NCBI GenBank assembly: GCA_017859785.1
Contig: JAFMMJ010000008.1
Coordinates: forward strand, 1-46,674
DNA from: Ilumatobacteraceae bacterium
Lineage (GTDB): Bacteria > Actinomycetota > Acidimicrobiia > Acidimicrobiales > Ilumatobacteraceae
DNA length: 46,674 nt
Reading direction: 5' to 3'
Shown here: positions 13,052-20,659 of the stretch, in pieces
Numbering within the stretch: position 1 is the stretch's first letter
Layout: each line of letters begins with the position of its first letter
Position numbers and translations under genes: made by a program
The notes under the pieces: generated by a model
What the model was told of the DNA's origin: nothing
The model's database searches: none
Seen by the model: only the letters and a program-made list of their open reading frames with translations

Positions 13052-14008
13052 ATGCGCACGGTGCGCGGGGTGGCCCGCCACTACGACTGGGGCGATGACC
13101 GCTTCATTCCCGAGTTGCTCGGCCTCACTGCCGATGGTCGACCGTGGGCGGAGTGGTGGGTGGGCACTCATCCCGAGGCTCCGGCCACGCTCGACGACGG
13201 ATCGTCACTCGAATCGGTAACCGGACGCCTTCCTTGGCTGTTGAAGGTCCTCTCGGCTGCTCGGCCGCTGTCGATGCAAACCCATCCCGACGCCGAGGGC
13301 GCGCGGCGAGGCTTCGAGGCCGGGGTGTTCGGGGATCCGAATCCGAAGCCGGAGCTCCTGCTCGCGCTGACCCCGTTCGTCGCGCTCTGTGGGGTGCGCC
13401 CGATCGACGCGACCACGCGTCTGCTCCGTTCGCTTGGTCGTGACGCGCTCGCCGAGCGGATCTCCACCGAAGGCGGGGTTGGGGCCGTCATCGTTGACCT
13501 CTACCGCGGCCGTCTCGATCCCGTTCCCATCATCGAGGCGTGCCGTGGAGTTGACCTTCCCGAGGCCCGCTGGGTGGTCGATCTCGACGCGCGCTATCCG
13601 GGCGAGCCGAGCGTCGCGGTGGCGTTGTTGCTCAACTTGGTCGAGTTGTCACCCGGCGAGGCGCTTCGTCTCGACGCCGGGAACCTCCACGCCTATTTGG
13701 CGGGTTCCGGTGTCGAGTTGATGGGGGCGAGCGACAACGTCGTGCGTGGAGGTCTCACGTCCAAGCCCGTCGATGTCGACCTGCTGCTCGCCACGATCGA
13801 CCCGACACCGCTCGAGCACCCGGTGCTGCCGGTCGCCGACCGCTACGAGCTACCGGCAGCGGGGGTCGCTCTCGCCCGGGTCGATGCCAACTTTGAGGCG
13901 ACCGAGCCAACGGTGGTGTTCGATCTCGCGGGTCGGTTCCTGCTCGCGGAGGCCAGCGACACCTCAATGGTGTCAGGGCATGGCGGTCTCGCCGTAGTGA
14001 GCCTCTAA
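13052..14008 (+). CDS. manA: Mannose-6-phosphate isomerase, class I
   Basis: 318 residues. The cupin-type zinc site is visible: Q and H in LSMQTHPD, Glu in KPELLLAL, and His in LDAGNLHAYL. The N-terminal motif HYDWGD is typical. It interconverts fructose-6-phosphate and mannose-6-phosphate, supplying mannose for cell-envelope glycans and GDP-mannose. It is somewhat shorter than E. coli ManA (391), as is common in Actinobacteria. Its TAA stop shares bases with the TAG stop of the convergent SCO6745-family gene (CTAA at 14005-14008). Confidence 0.92.
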   Translation: MRTVRGVARHYDWGDDRFIPELLGLTADGRPWAEWWVGTHPEAPATLDDGSSLESVTGRLPWLLKVLSAARPLSMQTHPDAEGARRGFEAGVFGDPNPKPELLLALTPFVALCGVRPIDATTRLLRSLGRDALAERISTEGGVGAVIVDLYRGRLDPVPIIEACRGVDLPEARWVVDLDARYPGEPSVAVALLLNLVELSPGEALRLDAGNLHAYLAGSGVELMGASDNVVRGGLTSKPVDVDLLLATIDPTPLEHPVLPVADRYELPAAGVALARVDANFEATEPTVVFDLAGRFLLAEASDTSMVSGHGGLAVVSL

Positions 14009-14745
14009 GACGCCCCGTCCATCAATGTGGCGTACATCGCCTCAGTGCCGGCGATCAACGCAGCGGCCTGATCGTCGCTCAGGACGGAAACTGCGGGTTC
14101 GACGATCGAGTTGGTGATCTCCTCGGCCCGGGCATGCCGCTCGCGGTCCTCGTCGGTCACGACATGCGCGTCCTCTGGCCAGCCAAAGATCGCGACGTCG
14201 TTGGGACGCTTGATCATGTGCGCGACCATCGAGGTCAGCCCGACGGCGCGAACCGCCGCCAAGTGAGCCGAGCCGCGCAGCTCCCGGAGTACGACCGCCT
14301 GGTGGTAGGCGGCGGCCGGTATGTCATTAGGGACCGACTCCGACCTCCAGCCAGCGAAGAGACTGAGACCAGAGTCATCGGCGGCAGCGATGACGGCTCC
14401 AGCAGCCTCCACATAGGCGTCGAGCCCAGCAACTCCCTCGAGACGAGCCCGACCGTGGTTGTGCGCGCAGGCGATGTACTCCCGCGCGGCCTGACGCGGG
14501 TCGAGTTGCTCCTTGGCGCTCGTCCACATCTTCCCAATGAGGTCAGGACTGAAATAACCAAATGCCGCGTGAACGACTGCAGCGTCGACGTCGCCGAGTA
14601 CGCCCCCGCGGCCGAGGAAGTAGAAGCGAAATCCATCGAGTCCGAGCTCTTTGCCGCGAGCGACGGTCTCCGGGTGAAAGATGAAAGTCTCGGCCAATCG
14701 ACCCGTCTTCAAGGCGATTTGGTGGGTTGTGTCTCGCGGGTTCAC
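14005..14745 (-). CDS. SCO6745-family (SalK/HTH-like) helical protein
   Basis: 246 residues, mostly alpha-helical, no signal peptide or membrane segment. It has the family pattern: a start resembling IALKTGRLAETFIFHPE, a short Gly-rich stretch FYFLGRGGVLGDV, then AAFGYFSPDLI and a central HNHGRARLEG. These proteins are common in Actinobacteria, named after Streptomyces SCO6745, and sometimes described as helix-turn-helix-like; no biochemical role is established to my knowledge. A paralogue sits at 30331-31206. Start GTG 14745; a weak -10-like GATGAT lies 6 bases upstream inside a 14-base palindrome. Confidence 0.65.
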   Translation of the reverse strand: MNPRDTTHQIALKTGRLAETFIFHPETVARGKELGLDGFRFYFLGRGGVLGDVDAAVVHAAFGYFSPDLIGKMWTSAKEQLDPRQAAREYIACAHNHGRARLEGVAGLDAYVEAAGAVIAAADDSGLSLFAGWRSESVPNDIPAAAYHQAVVLRELRGSAHLAAVRAVGLTSMVAHMIKRPNDVAIFGWPEDAHVVTDEDRERHARAEEITNSIVEPAVSVLSDDQAAALIAGTEAMYATLMDGAS

Positions 14746-14759
14746 GAGATGATCATCTC
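14746..14759. promoter_or_regulatory. Perfect 14-bp palindrome abutting a start codon
   Basis: GAGATGATCATCTC is its own reverse complement and ends directly at the GTG of the SCO6745-family gene. It contains the only -10-like hexamer in place (GATGAT). It could be an operator for a dimeric repressor. Confidence 0.4.
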
Positions 14760-14782
14760 AGGCCCGCAGTCGCGCCGACGAG

Positions 14783-15643
14783 TCACCCGTCGGTGAGCCG
14801 GCGGACCTCTGCCGACCGACCGGTGTTACCCCACGCCATGCCCGACATCGTGCGCAGGTGAGCGAGGTCGTGATCGACGAGTCGCGGCGCCGCGGCCATC
14901 ACACCGCCGTCGGCGAGCACCTCCGTGCCGGTGACGAAACGTGACTCATCCGAGGCGAGCCAGGCGACCACATCGGCGATCGCCTCGGCCGTTCCTCGAT
15001 CGGGCCAGGGCTGGATCTGCTCACGCCACGAGTCGGTGAACTCGGGCCGGCCTCGGTGGAGCAACTCGGTGTAGATCGCGCCCGGTGACACGGCGTTGAC
15101 CCGGATTCGATGCGCGGCGAGTTCCACCGAGGTGGTCTTGGTCAGGCTGAGCACCCCCGCTTTGGTGGCCGAGTAGGCCTGCGGGCCGCCCCCGCCGCTC
15201 GATCCAGCGATCGAGGCGGTGTTGATGATCGAGCCGCCGTGTCCACCGGCGATCATCGCCCGCGCGGCGTGCTTGGTGCCGAGGAAGACCGAGCGCATGT
15301 TGACGGCGAAGGTCGCATCCCACTCGTCGACGTCTTGCTCGGTGATCGGCCCGAAGGCACCGCCGATCCCCGCGTTGTTGAACATCACGTCGAGGCCGCC
15401 GAACGACTCGACCGCGAGGGTGACGAGGGCGGCCATGTCATCTTCAGAGGACACGTCGACACGAAGGAAGCGGAGTCGATCATCGGCGTCGAGTTCAGCG
15501 AGCAGTTCGGCGCCACGATCCGCGTTGAGATCGCCCACCACCACCGACAGTCCGTCACGAAGCAGCCGTTCGACTGTGGCGCGACCGATGCCGCCGCCAC
15601 CACCGGTGACGACGGCGGAGCGAACGCGCTCAGTCGGTGGCAT
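14783..15643 (-). CDS. Short-chain dehydrogenase/reductase (SDR), classical type
   Basis: 286 residues. The cofactor motif is VTGGGGGIGRATV (TGxxxGIG) with Asp at the end of strand 2 (VVVGDLNADR), which predicts NAD(H) preference. NNAG, the catalytic Ser region (INTASIAGSSGG) and YSATK (Tyr-x-x-x-Lys) follow, then the NAVSPGAIYTE segment. It oxidises or reduces an alcohol/ketone; substrate unknown. I start at ATG 15643, where the Rossmann fold begins. That ATG lies inside the last 14 bases of the SPFH gene, in another frame, which implies translational coupling. The N-terminal 94 residues of the longer frame are antisense noise. Confidence 0.88.
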   Translation of the reverse strand: MPPTERVRSAVVTGGGGGIGRATVERLLRDGLSVVVGDLNADRGAELLAELDADDRLRFLRVDVSSEDDMAALVTLAVESFGGLDVMFNNAGIGGAFGPITEQDVDEWDATFAVNMRSVFLGTKHAARAMIAGGHGGSIINTASIAGSSGGGGPQAYSATKAGVLSLTKTTSVELAAHRIRVNAVSPGAIYTELLHRGRPEFTDSWREQIQPWPDRGTAEAIADVVAWLASDESRFVTGTEVLADGGVMAAAPRLVDHDLAHLRTMSGMAWGNTGRSAEVRRLTDG

Positions 15644-16586
15644 CGGTGGTGTGGCCGGGCCGGGTGAACAGTTCGGCCACCCCGGCGAGAGAACCGAGCG
15701 CGGTCGAGGTGTCGGCCGGCAGGAAGATCTTGGTCGCCTTCCCGTCGGCCACCTTCGCGAGCGCTTCGAGGTACTTGATCGCGATGAGATCGTTGCTCGG
15801 GTCACCGTCGTGGATGGCGGCGTACACGAGCCGAATGGCGTCGGCCTCACCCTGAGCCTCGGTCTCACGTCGGAATCGCTCAGCCTCAGCGAGTTCGCGC
15901 ACGGCGAGCGCTTGACCCTCGGCATGGAGGATCTCGCGCTGCCTCACTGCCTCAGCAGCGAGGATCTCGGCTTGACGCTGCCCCTCCGCGCGGGTGATCG
16001 CGGCCTCGCGCTCACCGTTGGCCTGAGTGACGGTCGCGCGGCGCGTGCGCTCCGCCTTCATTTGCTCGTGCATCGCGCTCATGACATCGGCCGGGGGGTC
16101 GATGCGCTGGATCTCGACGCGCTTCACGCGCACCCCCCAGGTGTCGGTGGCGTCGTCGAGGATGCTGCGCAGGCTCGCGTTGATCGAGTCGCGCGAGGTG
16201 AGCGCCTGATCCAGTTGGAGATCACCGATGAGGTTACGGAGGTTGGTCTGCGCCAACTTGGTCACCGCGATGATGAAACTCGCCACGTTGTAGATCAGTC
16301 GTTGTGGGTCGACGGGCTCGTAGTAGACGACCGCGTCGACGCTCACCACGACGTTGTCAGAGGTGATGACCTCCTGCGGAGGGACGTCAACGACCTGCTC
16401 GCGCATGTCGACCAGCACCATCCGGTCGATGAAGGGCACCAGAAGTCGCAGACCGGGTTCGGCTGAGGTCTTGAAGCGGCCGAGTCGCTCGATCACGCCG
16501 CGCTGATAGGGACGCACGATCTTGACGCTGAACGAGAGGTAGACGATCAGTAGGGCGAAGACGGCGATGAGCACGATGAACGGCAT
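15630..16586 (-). CDS. SPFH/Band-7 (stomatin/paraslipin-like) membrane protein
   Basis: 318 residues. One N-terminal membrane helix (PFIVLIAVFALLIVYLSF, residues 2-19) is followed by the Band-7 domain with IVRPYQRGVIERLGRF and LLVPFIDRM. A long Ala/Glu/Arg coiled coil follows (about 180-270; QANGEREAAITRAEGQRQAE). Stomatin/paraslipin-type proteins form large rings in membrane microdomains and usually pair with an NfeD protein, exactly as here. Start ATG 16586 overlaps the NfeD stop by one base. A GTG one codon earlier is an alternative. Confidence 0.92.
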   Translation of the reverse strand: MPFIVLIAVFALLIVYLSFSVKIVRPYQRGVIERLGRFKTSAEPGLRLLVPFIDRMVLVDMREQVVDVPPQEVITSDNVVVSVDAVVYYEPVDPQRLIYNVASFIIAVTKLAQTNLRNLIGDLQLDQALTSRDSINASLRSILDDATDTWGVRVKRVEIQRIDPPADVMSAMHEQMKAERTRRATVTQANGEREAAITRAEGQRQAEILAAEAVRQREILHAEGQALAVRELAEAERFRRETEAQGEADAIRLVYAAIHDGDPSNDLIAIKYLEALAKVADGKATKIFLPADTSTALGSLAGVAELFTRPGHTTDATD

Positions 16587-17065
16587 CACGAGGACTCCCT
16601 TCCTTCGGTTGCTGGGGCTGACGGGATCACGATGACGGAGGTGCCGCGCACATCGACCACGCGAACGGTCGATCCCTCGGCGATGGCCGAACGGTCGACG
16701 GATTCGGCGCGCCATTCCTCGCGGCCGATACGCACCTCGCCGAATCCGGCAGCGCCGTCGCCGATGGCGATGAGCACGACCGCGTCGGCGCCGATGAGTC
16801 GTCGGGAACCGATGCCGTCCGAGGTGCCGTCGGCGTCGAGGCGCCGACGTAATGGGATCAGGGCGACTGCGCCGATGATCGAGACAATGAGGAACAGGAT
16901 CCATTGGACGGCGATTCCCGCGCCAGCGAACGCCGAGATCGATGCGGCAAGCGCCCCGGCGGCGAAGGGGAGCATGAAGAACGTCCCCGCGATGAAGATC
17001 TCGGCGGTGGCGAATCCGCCAGCGACGAGGAGCCAGACCCAACGCCATGTATCGGGGTCATCCAC
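16586..17065 (-). CDS. NfeD-family membrane protein with OB-fold domain
   Basis: 159 residues. Two or three hydrophobic helices lie in the first 75 residues (WVWLLVAGGFATAEIFIAG; FAAGALAASISAFAG; WILFLIVSIIGAVALIPL). A C-terminal OB-like beta domain follows (about 85-150; IGADAVVLIAI ... GSTVRVVDVRGTSVIV). NfeD proteins cooperate with SPFH partners in membrane-domain organisation; the next gene, coupled by TGATG, is that partner. Start GTG 17065 with TACCGT 6 bases upstream. Confidence 0.88.
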   Translation of the reverse strand: MDDPDTWRWVWLLVAGGFATAEIFIAGTFFMLPFAAGALAASISAFAGAGIAVQWILFLIVSIIGAVALIPLRRRLDADGTSDGIGSRRLIGADAVVLIAIGDGAAGFGEVRIGREEWRAESVDRSAIAEGSTVRVVDVRGTSVIVIPSAPATEGRESS

Positions 17066-17071
17066 GACCTC

Positions 17072-17077
17072 ACGGTA
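17072..17077 (-). promoter_or_regulatory. -10 hexamer TACCGT for the nfeD operon
   Basis: Minus-strand TACCGT with 6 bases to GTG 17065. It shares a 53-bp divergent region with the MFS promoter. Confidence 0.55.
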
Positions 17078-17105
17078 CCAAACGGTCTGCCGACGGGGCT
17101 CGGGC

Positions 17106-17111
17106 TAGCGT
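17106..17111 (+). promoter_or_regulatory. -10 hexamer TAGCGT for the MFS gene
   Basis: TAGCGT with 7 bases to ATG 17119. It selects that ATG over the upstream in-frame codons from 17047, which are antisense to nfeD. Confidence 0.55.
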
Positions 17112-17118
17112 CGCGCCG

Positions 17119-18399
17119 ATGAACCCGAGCGGCGAAGTCCCTGCTCGACCCGTGCGTTTCGCGCCCCGGGGCGTGTTCTACGGCTGGGTGGTGGTCGGGG
17201 TCACCACGCTGGCGCTCATCATCACGGCGGGCACGCGCGCCGCCCCTGGAGCGCTGCTCGTCGACATGGAGCGGAGCACCTCGTGGAGCACCTCGCAGCT
17301 GTCGCTCGCCGCGGGGCTCGGGCTCGTTACCTACGGCCTGAGCGGTCCGGTGGCGGGGGTTCTGATGCGGAGGTTCGGCATCCGCCTGGTGACCACGGCC
17401 AGCCTTCTCGGTTCGGCTGCGACGTATTGGATGTCGTCGACGGTCGAGAGCCTGTGGGCGCTCTGCCTCTGGTTCGGTCTGGTGTCGGGCCTCGCCGCCG
17501 GCTTGATCGCGAGCGTGCTCTCCGCCACGGTCGCCAATCGTTGGTTCGTGGAGCGCCGCGGGTTGGTGACCGGCTTGTTCGGCGCCAGCACGTCGGCCGG
17601 ACTGCTGCTCTTCTTCCCAGTGTTCACCGCGATTGGATCTGCCTCGGGATGGCGCGCCGCGATGACGATCGGCGCGACGATCGCCGGGCTCGCGGCCATC
17701 CCGATCTGGTGGTTTATGCGCGACTCCCCGTCGCAGATGGGGCTTGCACCCTACGGCGGCACCCCCGAGCCGCCGCCCGTGGCCGAGGCCGGCATCATGC
17801 GGCGCGCGGTCCGACGCCCCGAGTTCTGGTTGCTGGCCGGCACCTTCATGGTGTGCGGGGGCACGAGCAACGGCCTCATCGGGCAGCACTTCATCGCTCA
17901 CGCCACCGATCACGGCTTCAACGAGGTGACGGCGGCGAACTGGTTGGCGGTGATGGGCGCGTTCAACTTCGTCGGCACCTTGGTGAGTGGGTGGCTCACT
18001 GATCGGATCGACCCGCGGCGTCTGCTGCTCGCCTACTACTCCTTCCGCGGGCTCAGCCTGTTCTTCCTGCCCGTGATCCACGACAACGTGTCGATCGCGG
18101 TCTTCGCCGTGCTCTTCGGACTCGACTACATCGCGACCGTCCCACCGACGATCATGCTCTGCGCTGACCTCTTCGGTCGTCACAACGCGGGCGTGGTCTA
18201 CGGCTGGGTGTTCGCCGCCCACCAACTCGGTGCGGCTGGGGCGGCCTGGGGTGCCGGACTGGTGCGCGACGCGGTCGGCTCGTATGGATGGGCGTTCTCG
18301 TCGGCGGGCGCGGTCGCGATCGTGGCCGGTATGGCGGCGACGATGATCCGTCGACCGGAGGCGGCGCTGCCCGAGGCCGCGGTGCGAGGAGCGACGTGA
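17119..18399 (+). CDS. Major facilitator superfamily transporter
   Basis: 426 residues with about twelve hydrophobic helices in two halves. The first helix follows GVFYGWVVVGVTTLALI, and the region resembles oxalate/formate-antiporter or monocarboxylate-porter-type MFS members (FYGWxxVxxxxL, then a long periplasmic loop before LSLAAGLGLVTYG). The intracellular loop between helices 2 and 3 is MRRFGIRLV, and a WLTDRIDPRRLL loop starts the second half. Substrate unknown, probably a small carboxylate. Its last four bases (GTGA) are shared with the methyltransferase start, so the two are co-translated. Confidence 0.87.
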   Translation: MNPSGEVPARPVRFAPRGVFYGWVVVGVTTLALIITAGTRAAPGALLVDMERSTSWSTSQLSLAAGLGLVTYGLSGPVAGVLMRRFGIRLVTTASLLGSAATYWMSSTVESLWALCLWFGLVSGLAAGLIASVLSATVANRWFVERRGLVTGLFGASTSAGLLLFFPVFTAIGSASGWRAAMTIGATIAGLAAIPIWWFMRDSPSQMGLAPYGGTPEPPPVAEAGIMRRAVRRPEFWLLAGTFMVCGGTSNGLIGQHFIAHATDHGFNEVTAANWLAVMGAFNFVGTLVSGWLTDRIDPRRLLLAYYSFRGLSLFFLPVIHDNVSIAVFAVLFGLDYIATVPPTIMLCADLFGRHNAGVVYGWVFAAHQLGAAGAAWGAGLVRDAVGSYGWAFSSAGAVAIVAGMAATMIRRPEAALPEAAVRGAT

Positions 18400-19448
18400 G
18401 CGCGACGTATTACTCGGGGCGCTACTGGAACGACCTGGTATCGGTGCGCCGGCATCTGGCGATTCGGGCCACCGGCGAGCCCGGGGTCACCTGGTACGAG
18501 TGGCTCGGCCGCGAGGGCCGAACGTTCGACCGGGTGCTCATGTTGAACTGCGGCAACGGTTGGGTCGAGCGGGCGCTCCACGATGCTCGGCTCATCGGCT
18601 CGGTCGTCGGTGTCGACATCGACGCGGGCTTCATCGAAGGAGCGCGCCTCGCGGCCGGCAAATGCGGACTCGACGCCGAGTACGTGCTCGTCGACGTCGA
18701 TCGCGAGGATCTACCTGAGGGGCCCTTCGACCTCGTCGTCAACCACGCGGCCGCCCACCACATCGCGTATATCGATCGCGCCATGCGGCAGATCCATGAG
18801 CGGCTCGCCCCCGACGGGCTGTTCGTGTCGTGGGATTACGTCGGCCCTCATCGGAACCAGTACTCGCGAGCCCAGTGGGAGGCCGCTTCGGCGGTGAACA
18901 ACGAACTGCCCGAGGCGCTGCGCCAGACGATGGCGTATCCGGACCTCGATCTGATGATCGCCACCGATCGCTCCGAGGCGGTGCACTCCGAGCTCGTGTT
19001 GCCGATGATCGACCGCTACTTCGATGTCGAGTGGTTGCGACGCCTGGGTGGCGGCATCGCCTATCCACTGCTCACCCACAACGAAGCGATTCACGACGCC
19101 GCAGACGATGAGGCTGAACCATGGATCGACCACGTCATGCAAGCCGATCAGCGGTTCGTCGAGTCGCATCCCGAGCACAATCTCTTCGCCTTTGTCGTCG
19201 CGCGACGACGCGCCGACCTGCCGCCGGAGCAGGCGCTCATCGACTGGGAGTACGAGGAGCGGATGCGTGAAGAGGAAGCCGCAGCGAATGGCTTCGAATA
19301 CGGACCGCGCACCGAACTCGCACTCGAGATCGCTTCGTTTCCGACGCCCGGGCCGATCGGAGCGTTCGCGGCTCGCCGCCTCCCCGGGTTGACCTCGGCC
19401 TACAACCGGATGGTGGAGTGGGTCAGGCGCTCGGCGCGGCGTAGATGA
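18396..19448 (+). CDS. Class I SAM-dependent methyltransferase
   Basis: 350 residues. The SAM site is VLMLNCGNGWVERAL (residues about 48-62), followed by VVGVDIDAGFIEGAR with the ribose-binding Asp, and DLVVNHAAAHHI as motif IV. It is larger than a minimal methyltransferase (about 200 residues): the C-terminal 150 residues, rich in acidic and aromatic positions, are probably a lid or acceptor-binding part and I cannot assign them. Start GTG 18396 overlaps the MFS stop. The 3' end overlaps the convergent thioesterase gene by 26 bases. The acceptor is unknown. Confidence 0.8.
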   Translation: MSATYYSGRYWNDLVSVRRHLAIRATGEPGVTWYEWLGREGRTFDRVLMLNCGNGWVERALHDARLIGSVVGVDIDAGFIEGARLAAGKCGLDAEYVLVDVDREDLPEGPFDLVVNHAAAHHIAYIDRAMRQIHERLAPDGLFVSWDYVGPHRNQYSRAQWEAASAVNNELPEALRQTMAYPDLDLMIATDRSEAVHSELVLPMIDRYFDVEWLRRLGGGIAYPLLTHNEAIHDAADDEAEPWIDHVMQADQRFVESHPEHNLFAFVVARRRADLPPEQALIDWEYEERMREEEAAANGFEYGPRTELALEIASFPTPGPIGAFAARRLPGLTSAYNRMVEWVRRSARRR

Positions 19449-19821
19449 CGAACGTGCCGGTGGCGGCGACGATCTCGGTGCCGTCCTCGGTGGTGACGAC
19501 CGCATCGAGATGAGCGATCCGCCGGCCCGCTCGGCGCACCTTCGCTACGCAGGTGATGCGACCCGACCGACAGGGCGCGAGGTAGCGGGTGGAGATGTCG
19601 ACGGTCGAGCAGAAGTGCCCATCGGGGACGATGCTCATCGTGGCGGCGCCCATCGCGGTGTCGAGCATCATGTAGGGCACCGCGCCGTGGAGCGAGCCGT
19701 GGGGATTGATGTGCAAGTCGGTGACCTCGAGCGTGGCCGTGGCTGAACCCTCCCCCATCTCGATGTCGAAGCCGATCAGGTCGCGGAGCGGGAACGAAGG
19801 CGGTGGGGCGTCGGCGGGCAC
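19423..19821 (-). CDS. PaaI-type hotdog-fold thioesterase
   Basis: 132 residues, a single hotdog domain. The signature is NPHGSLHGAVPYMMLDTAMG, with the HG-x-x-x-x-x-D pattern for CoA thioester binding and hydrolysis, and the later strand STVDISTRYLAPCRSGRI. It hydrolyses an acyl-CoA; phenylacetyl-type and medium-chain substrates are usual in the family. Start GTG 19821 with TAGGTT 6 bases upstream. The stop lies inside the convergent methyltransferase end. Confidence 0.85.
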   Translation of the reverse strand: MPADAPPPSFPLRDLIGFDIEMGEGSATATLEVTDLHINPHGSLHGAVPYMMLDTAMGAATMSIVPDGHFCSTVDISTRYLAPCRSGRITCVAKVRRAGRRIAHLDAVVTTEDGTEIVAATGTFVIYAAPSA

Positions 19822-19827
19822 GAGCTG

Positions 19828-19833
19828 AACCTA
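19828..19833 (-). promoter_or_regulatory. -10 hexamer TAGGTT for the thioesterase
   Basis: Minus-strand TAGGTT, 6 bases to GTG 19821. Only 43 bases separate this start from the divergent ATG at 19865, so each -35 region falls on the other promoter's -10. Confidence 0.55.
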
Positions 19834-19852
19834 ACCACGCGCCTGCCACCGA

Positions 19853-19858
19853 TACCGT
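19853..19858 (+). promoter_or_regulatory. -10 hexamer TACCGT for the small PH-like protein
   Basis: TACCGT with 6 bases (GTCGGC) to ATG 19865. It is the other half of the 43-bp divergent pair. Confidence 0.55.
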
Positions 19859-19864
19859 GTCGGC

Positions 19865-20245
19865 ATGGCGATCTCCGTGGTGGTGACCGATTCCTCCGTG
19901 GATATCGAAGTCTCCGGTGCCGACCGGTTCTGGTCGTTGAGCCGGGGGCGGAGCATCCCAATTGATGAGATTGTGTCGGCTCGCGTGGCTCCCCGCGCCG
20001 AGGTCATCCGCCGCCTGCGTTGGCGAATCGGTGGTACAGCGTTCCCGCGCCTGATCTACGCGGGGCACTTCCTCATCAGGCCGGAGGGTGATGAGCGAGG
20101 GCTTCGCGCTTGGGTATCGATCCGACGAGGGCCCGAACTCCTCGAGATCATCCTGCGGGGACGTCGGCCGAGGCTGATCGCCCTCGAGCGCGACGACGCT
20201 CACGACTTGGCCTGGTTTATCGGCGAGCGACTGGGCCGGGGCTAG
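19865..20245 (+). CDS. Small conserved-type protein, possibly PH-like fold
   Basis: 126 residues, no signal peptide or membrane helix. The pattern of short beta strands (VVVTDSSVDIEV; IDEIVSARVAPR; HFLIRPEGD; RAWVSIRRGPELLEIIL) ending in one helix (DDAHDLAWFIGERL) resembles bacterial PH-domain-like proteins of Actinobacteria. I recognise the shape, not a named family. It is basic (many Arg). It is divergent from the thioesterase and ends 3 bases from the convergent SHOCT gene. No function can be given. Confidence 0.6.
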   Translation: MAISVVVTDSSVDIEVSGADRFWSLSRGRSIPIDEIVSARVAPRAEVIRRLRWRIGGTAFPRLIYAGHFLIRPEGDERGLRAWVSIRRGPELLEIILRGRRPRLIALERDDAHDLAWFIGERLGRG

Positions 20246-20248
20246 GCG

Positions 20249-20557
20249 TCAACCGCCGAGCGCCCGTCGGCGGGCCTCGCTGTGCTCCTCCGGGGTGATG
20301 ACCCCTCGGGCGAGCAGATCGTCGAGTTCGCGCAGTCGATCCTCGGTGCTGGTTCCCTCCACGATGCGTCCCTGAGCGAGCCGCGCCGCGATCTGGCCAC
20401 CGGCGGTCATCGGGTCGTCCACACCGGCCTGGCGCATGACCTGCAGGTTTCGTCGGGTGTGGCGCGTAAGCCCGACAACGAACACCAGGAACAGAACGAT
20501 GGGTACCGCCATCAGGATGGGCACCCAGATCGGGATGTCAATGTCGCCGAGGCTCAT
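20249..20557 (-). CDS. Membrane-anchored SHOCT-domain protein
   Basis: 102 residues. One N-terminal membrane helix (IWVPILMAVPIVLFLVFVVGL, about residues 9-29) and a C-terminal SHOCT motif, RLRELDDLLARGVITPEEHSEAR, a short helical oligomerisation module. Small actinobacterial proteins of this type are of unknown role. Unlike most genes here it has an SD (GGAGA, 7 bases before ATG 20557) and a -10 candidate TATCGT at 20578-20583, which gives a short leader. Confidence 0.8.
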   Translation of the reverse strand: MSLGDIDIPIWVPILMAVPIVLFLVFVVGLTRHTRRNLQVMRQAGVDDPMTAGGQIAARLAQGRIVEGTSTEDRLRELDDLLARGVITPEEHSEARRRALGG

Positions 20558-20613
20558 CGGTCGTTCTCCACGTCGACACGATAATTCCGCCGCACCACCC
20601 GAGGTCTATCGGT

Positions 20614-20619
20614 TACTGT
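20614..20619 (+). promoter_or_regulatory. -10 candidate TACTGT for the giant secreted protein
   Basis: TACTGT lies 40 bases before GTG 20660 and would give a leader of roughly 30 bases carrying the SD AAGGGGG (20647-20653). This is a conventional, led mRNA in contrast to the neighbours. Confidence 0.35.
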
Positions 20620-20659
20620 CCGCTCTCAATCGCGTTCAAATCTCTGAAGGGGGCTCCAC

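Noticed and set aside
16858-18225. 455-codon minus-strand open frame across nfeD and the MFS gene
   Set aside because: Antisense to the MFS transporter; Arg/His/Gln-rich low complexity with no hydrophobic segments or motifs.
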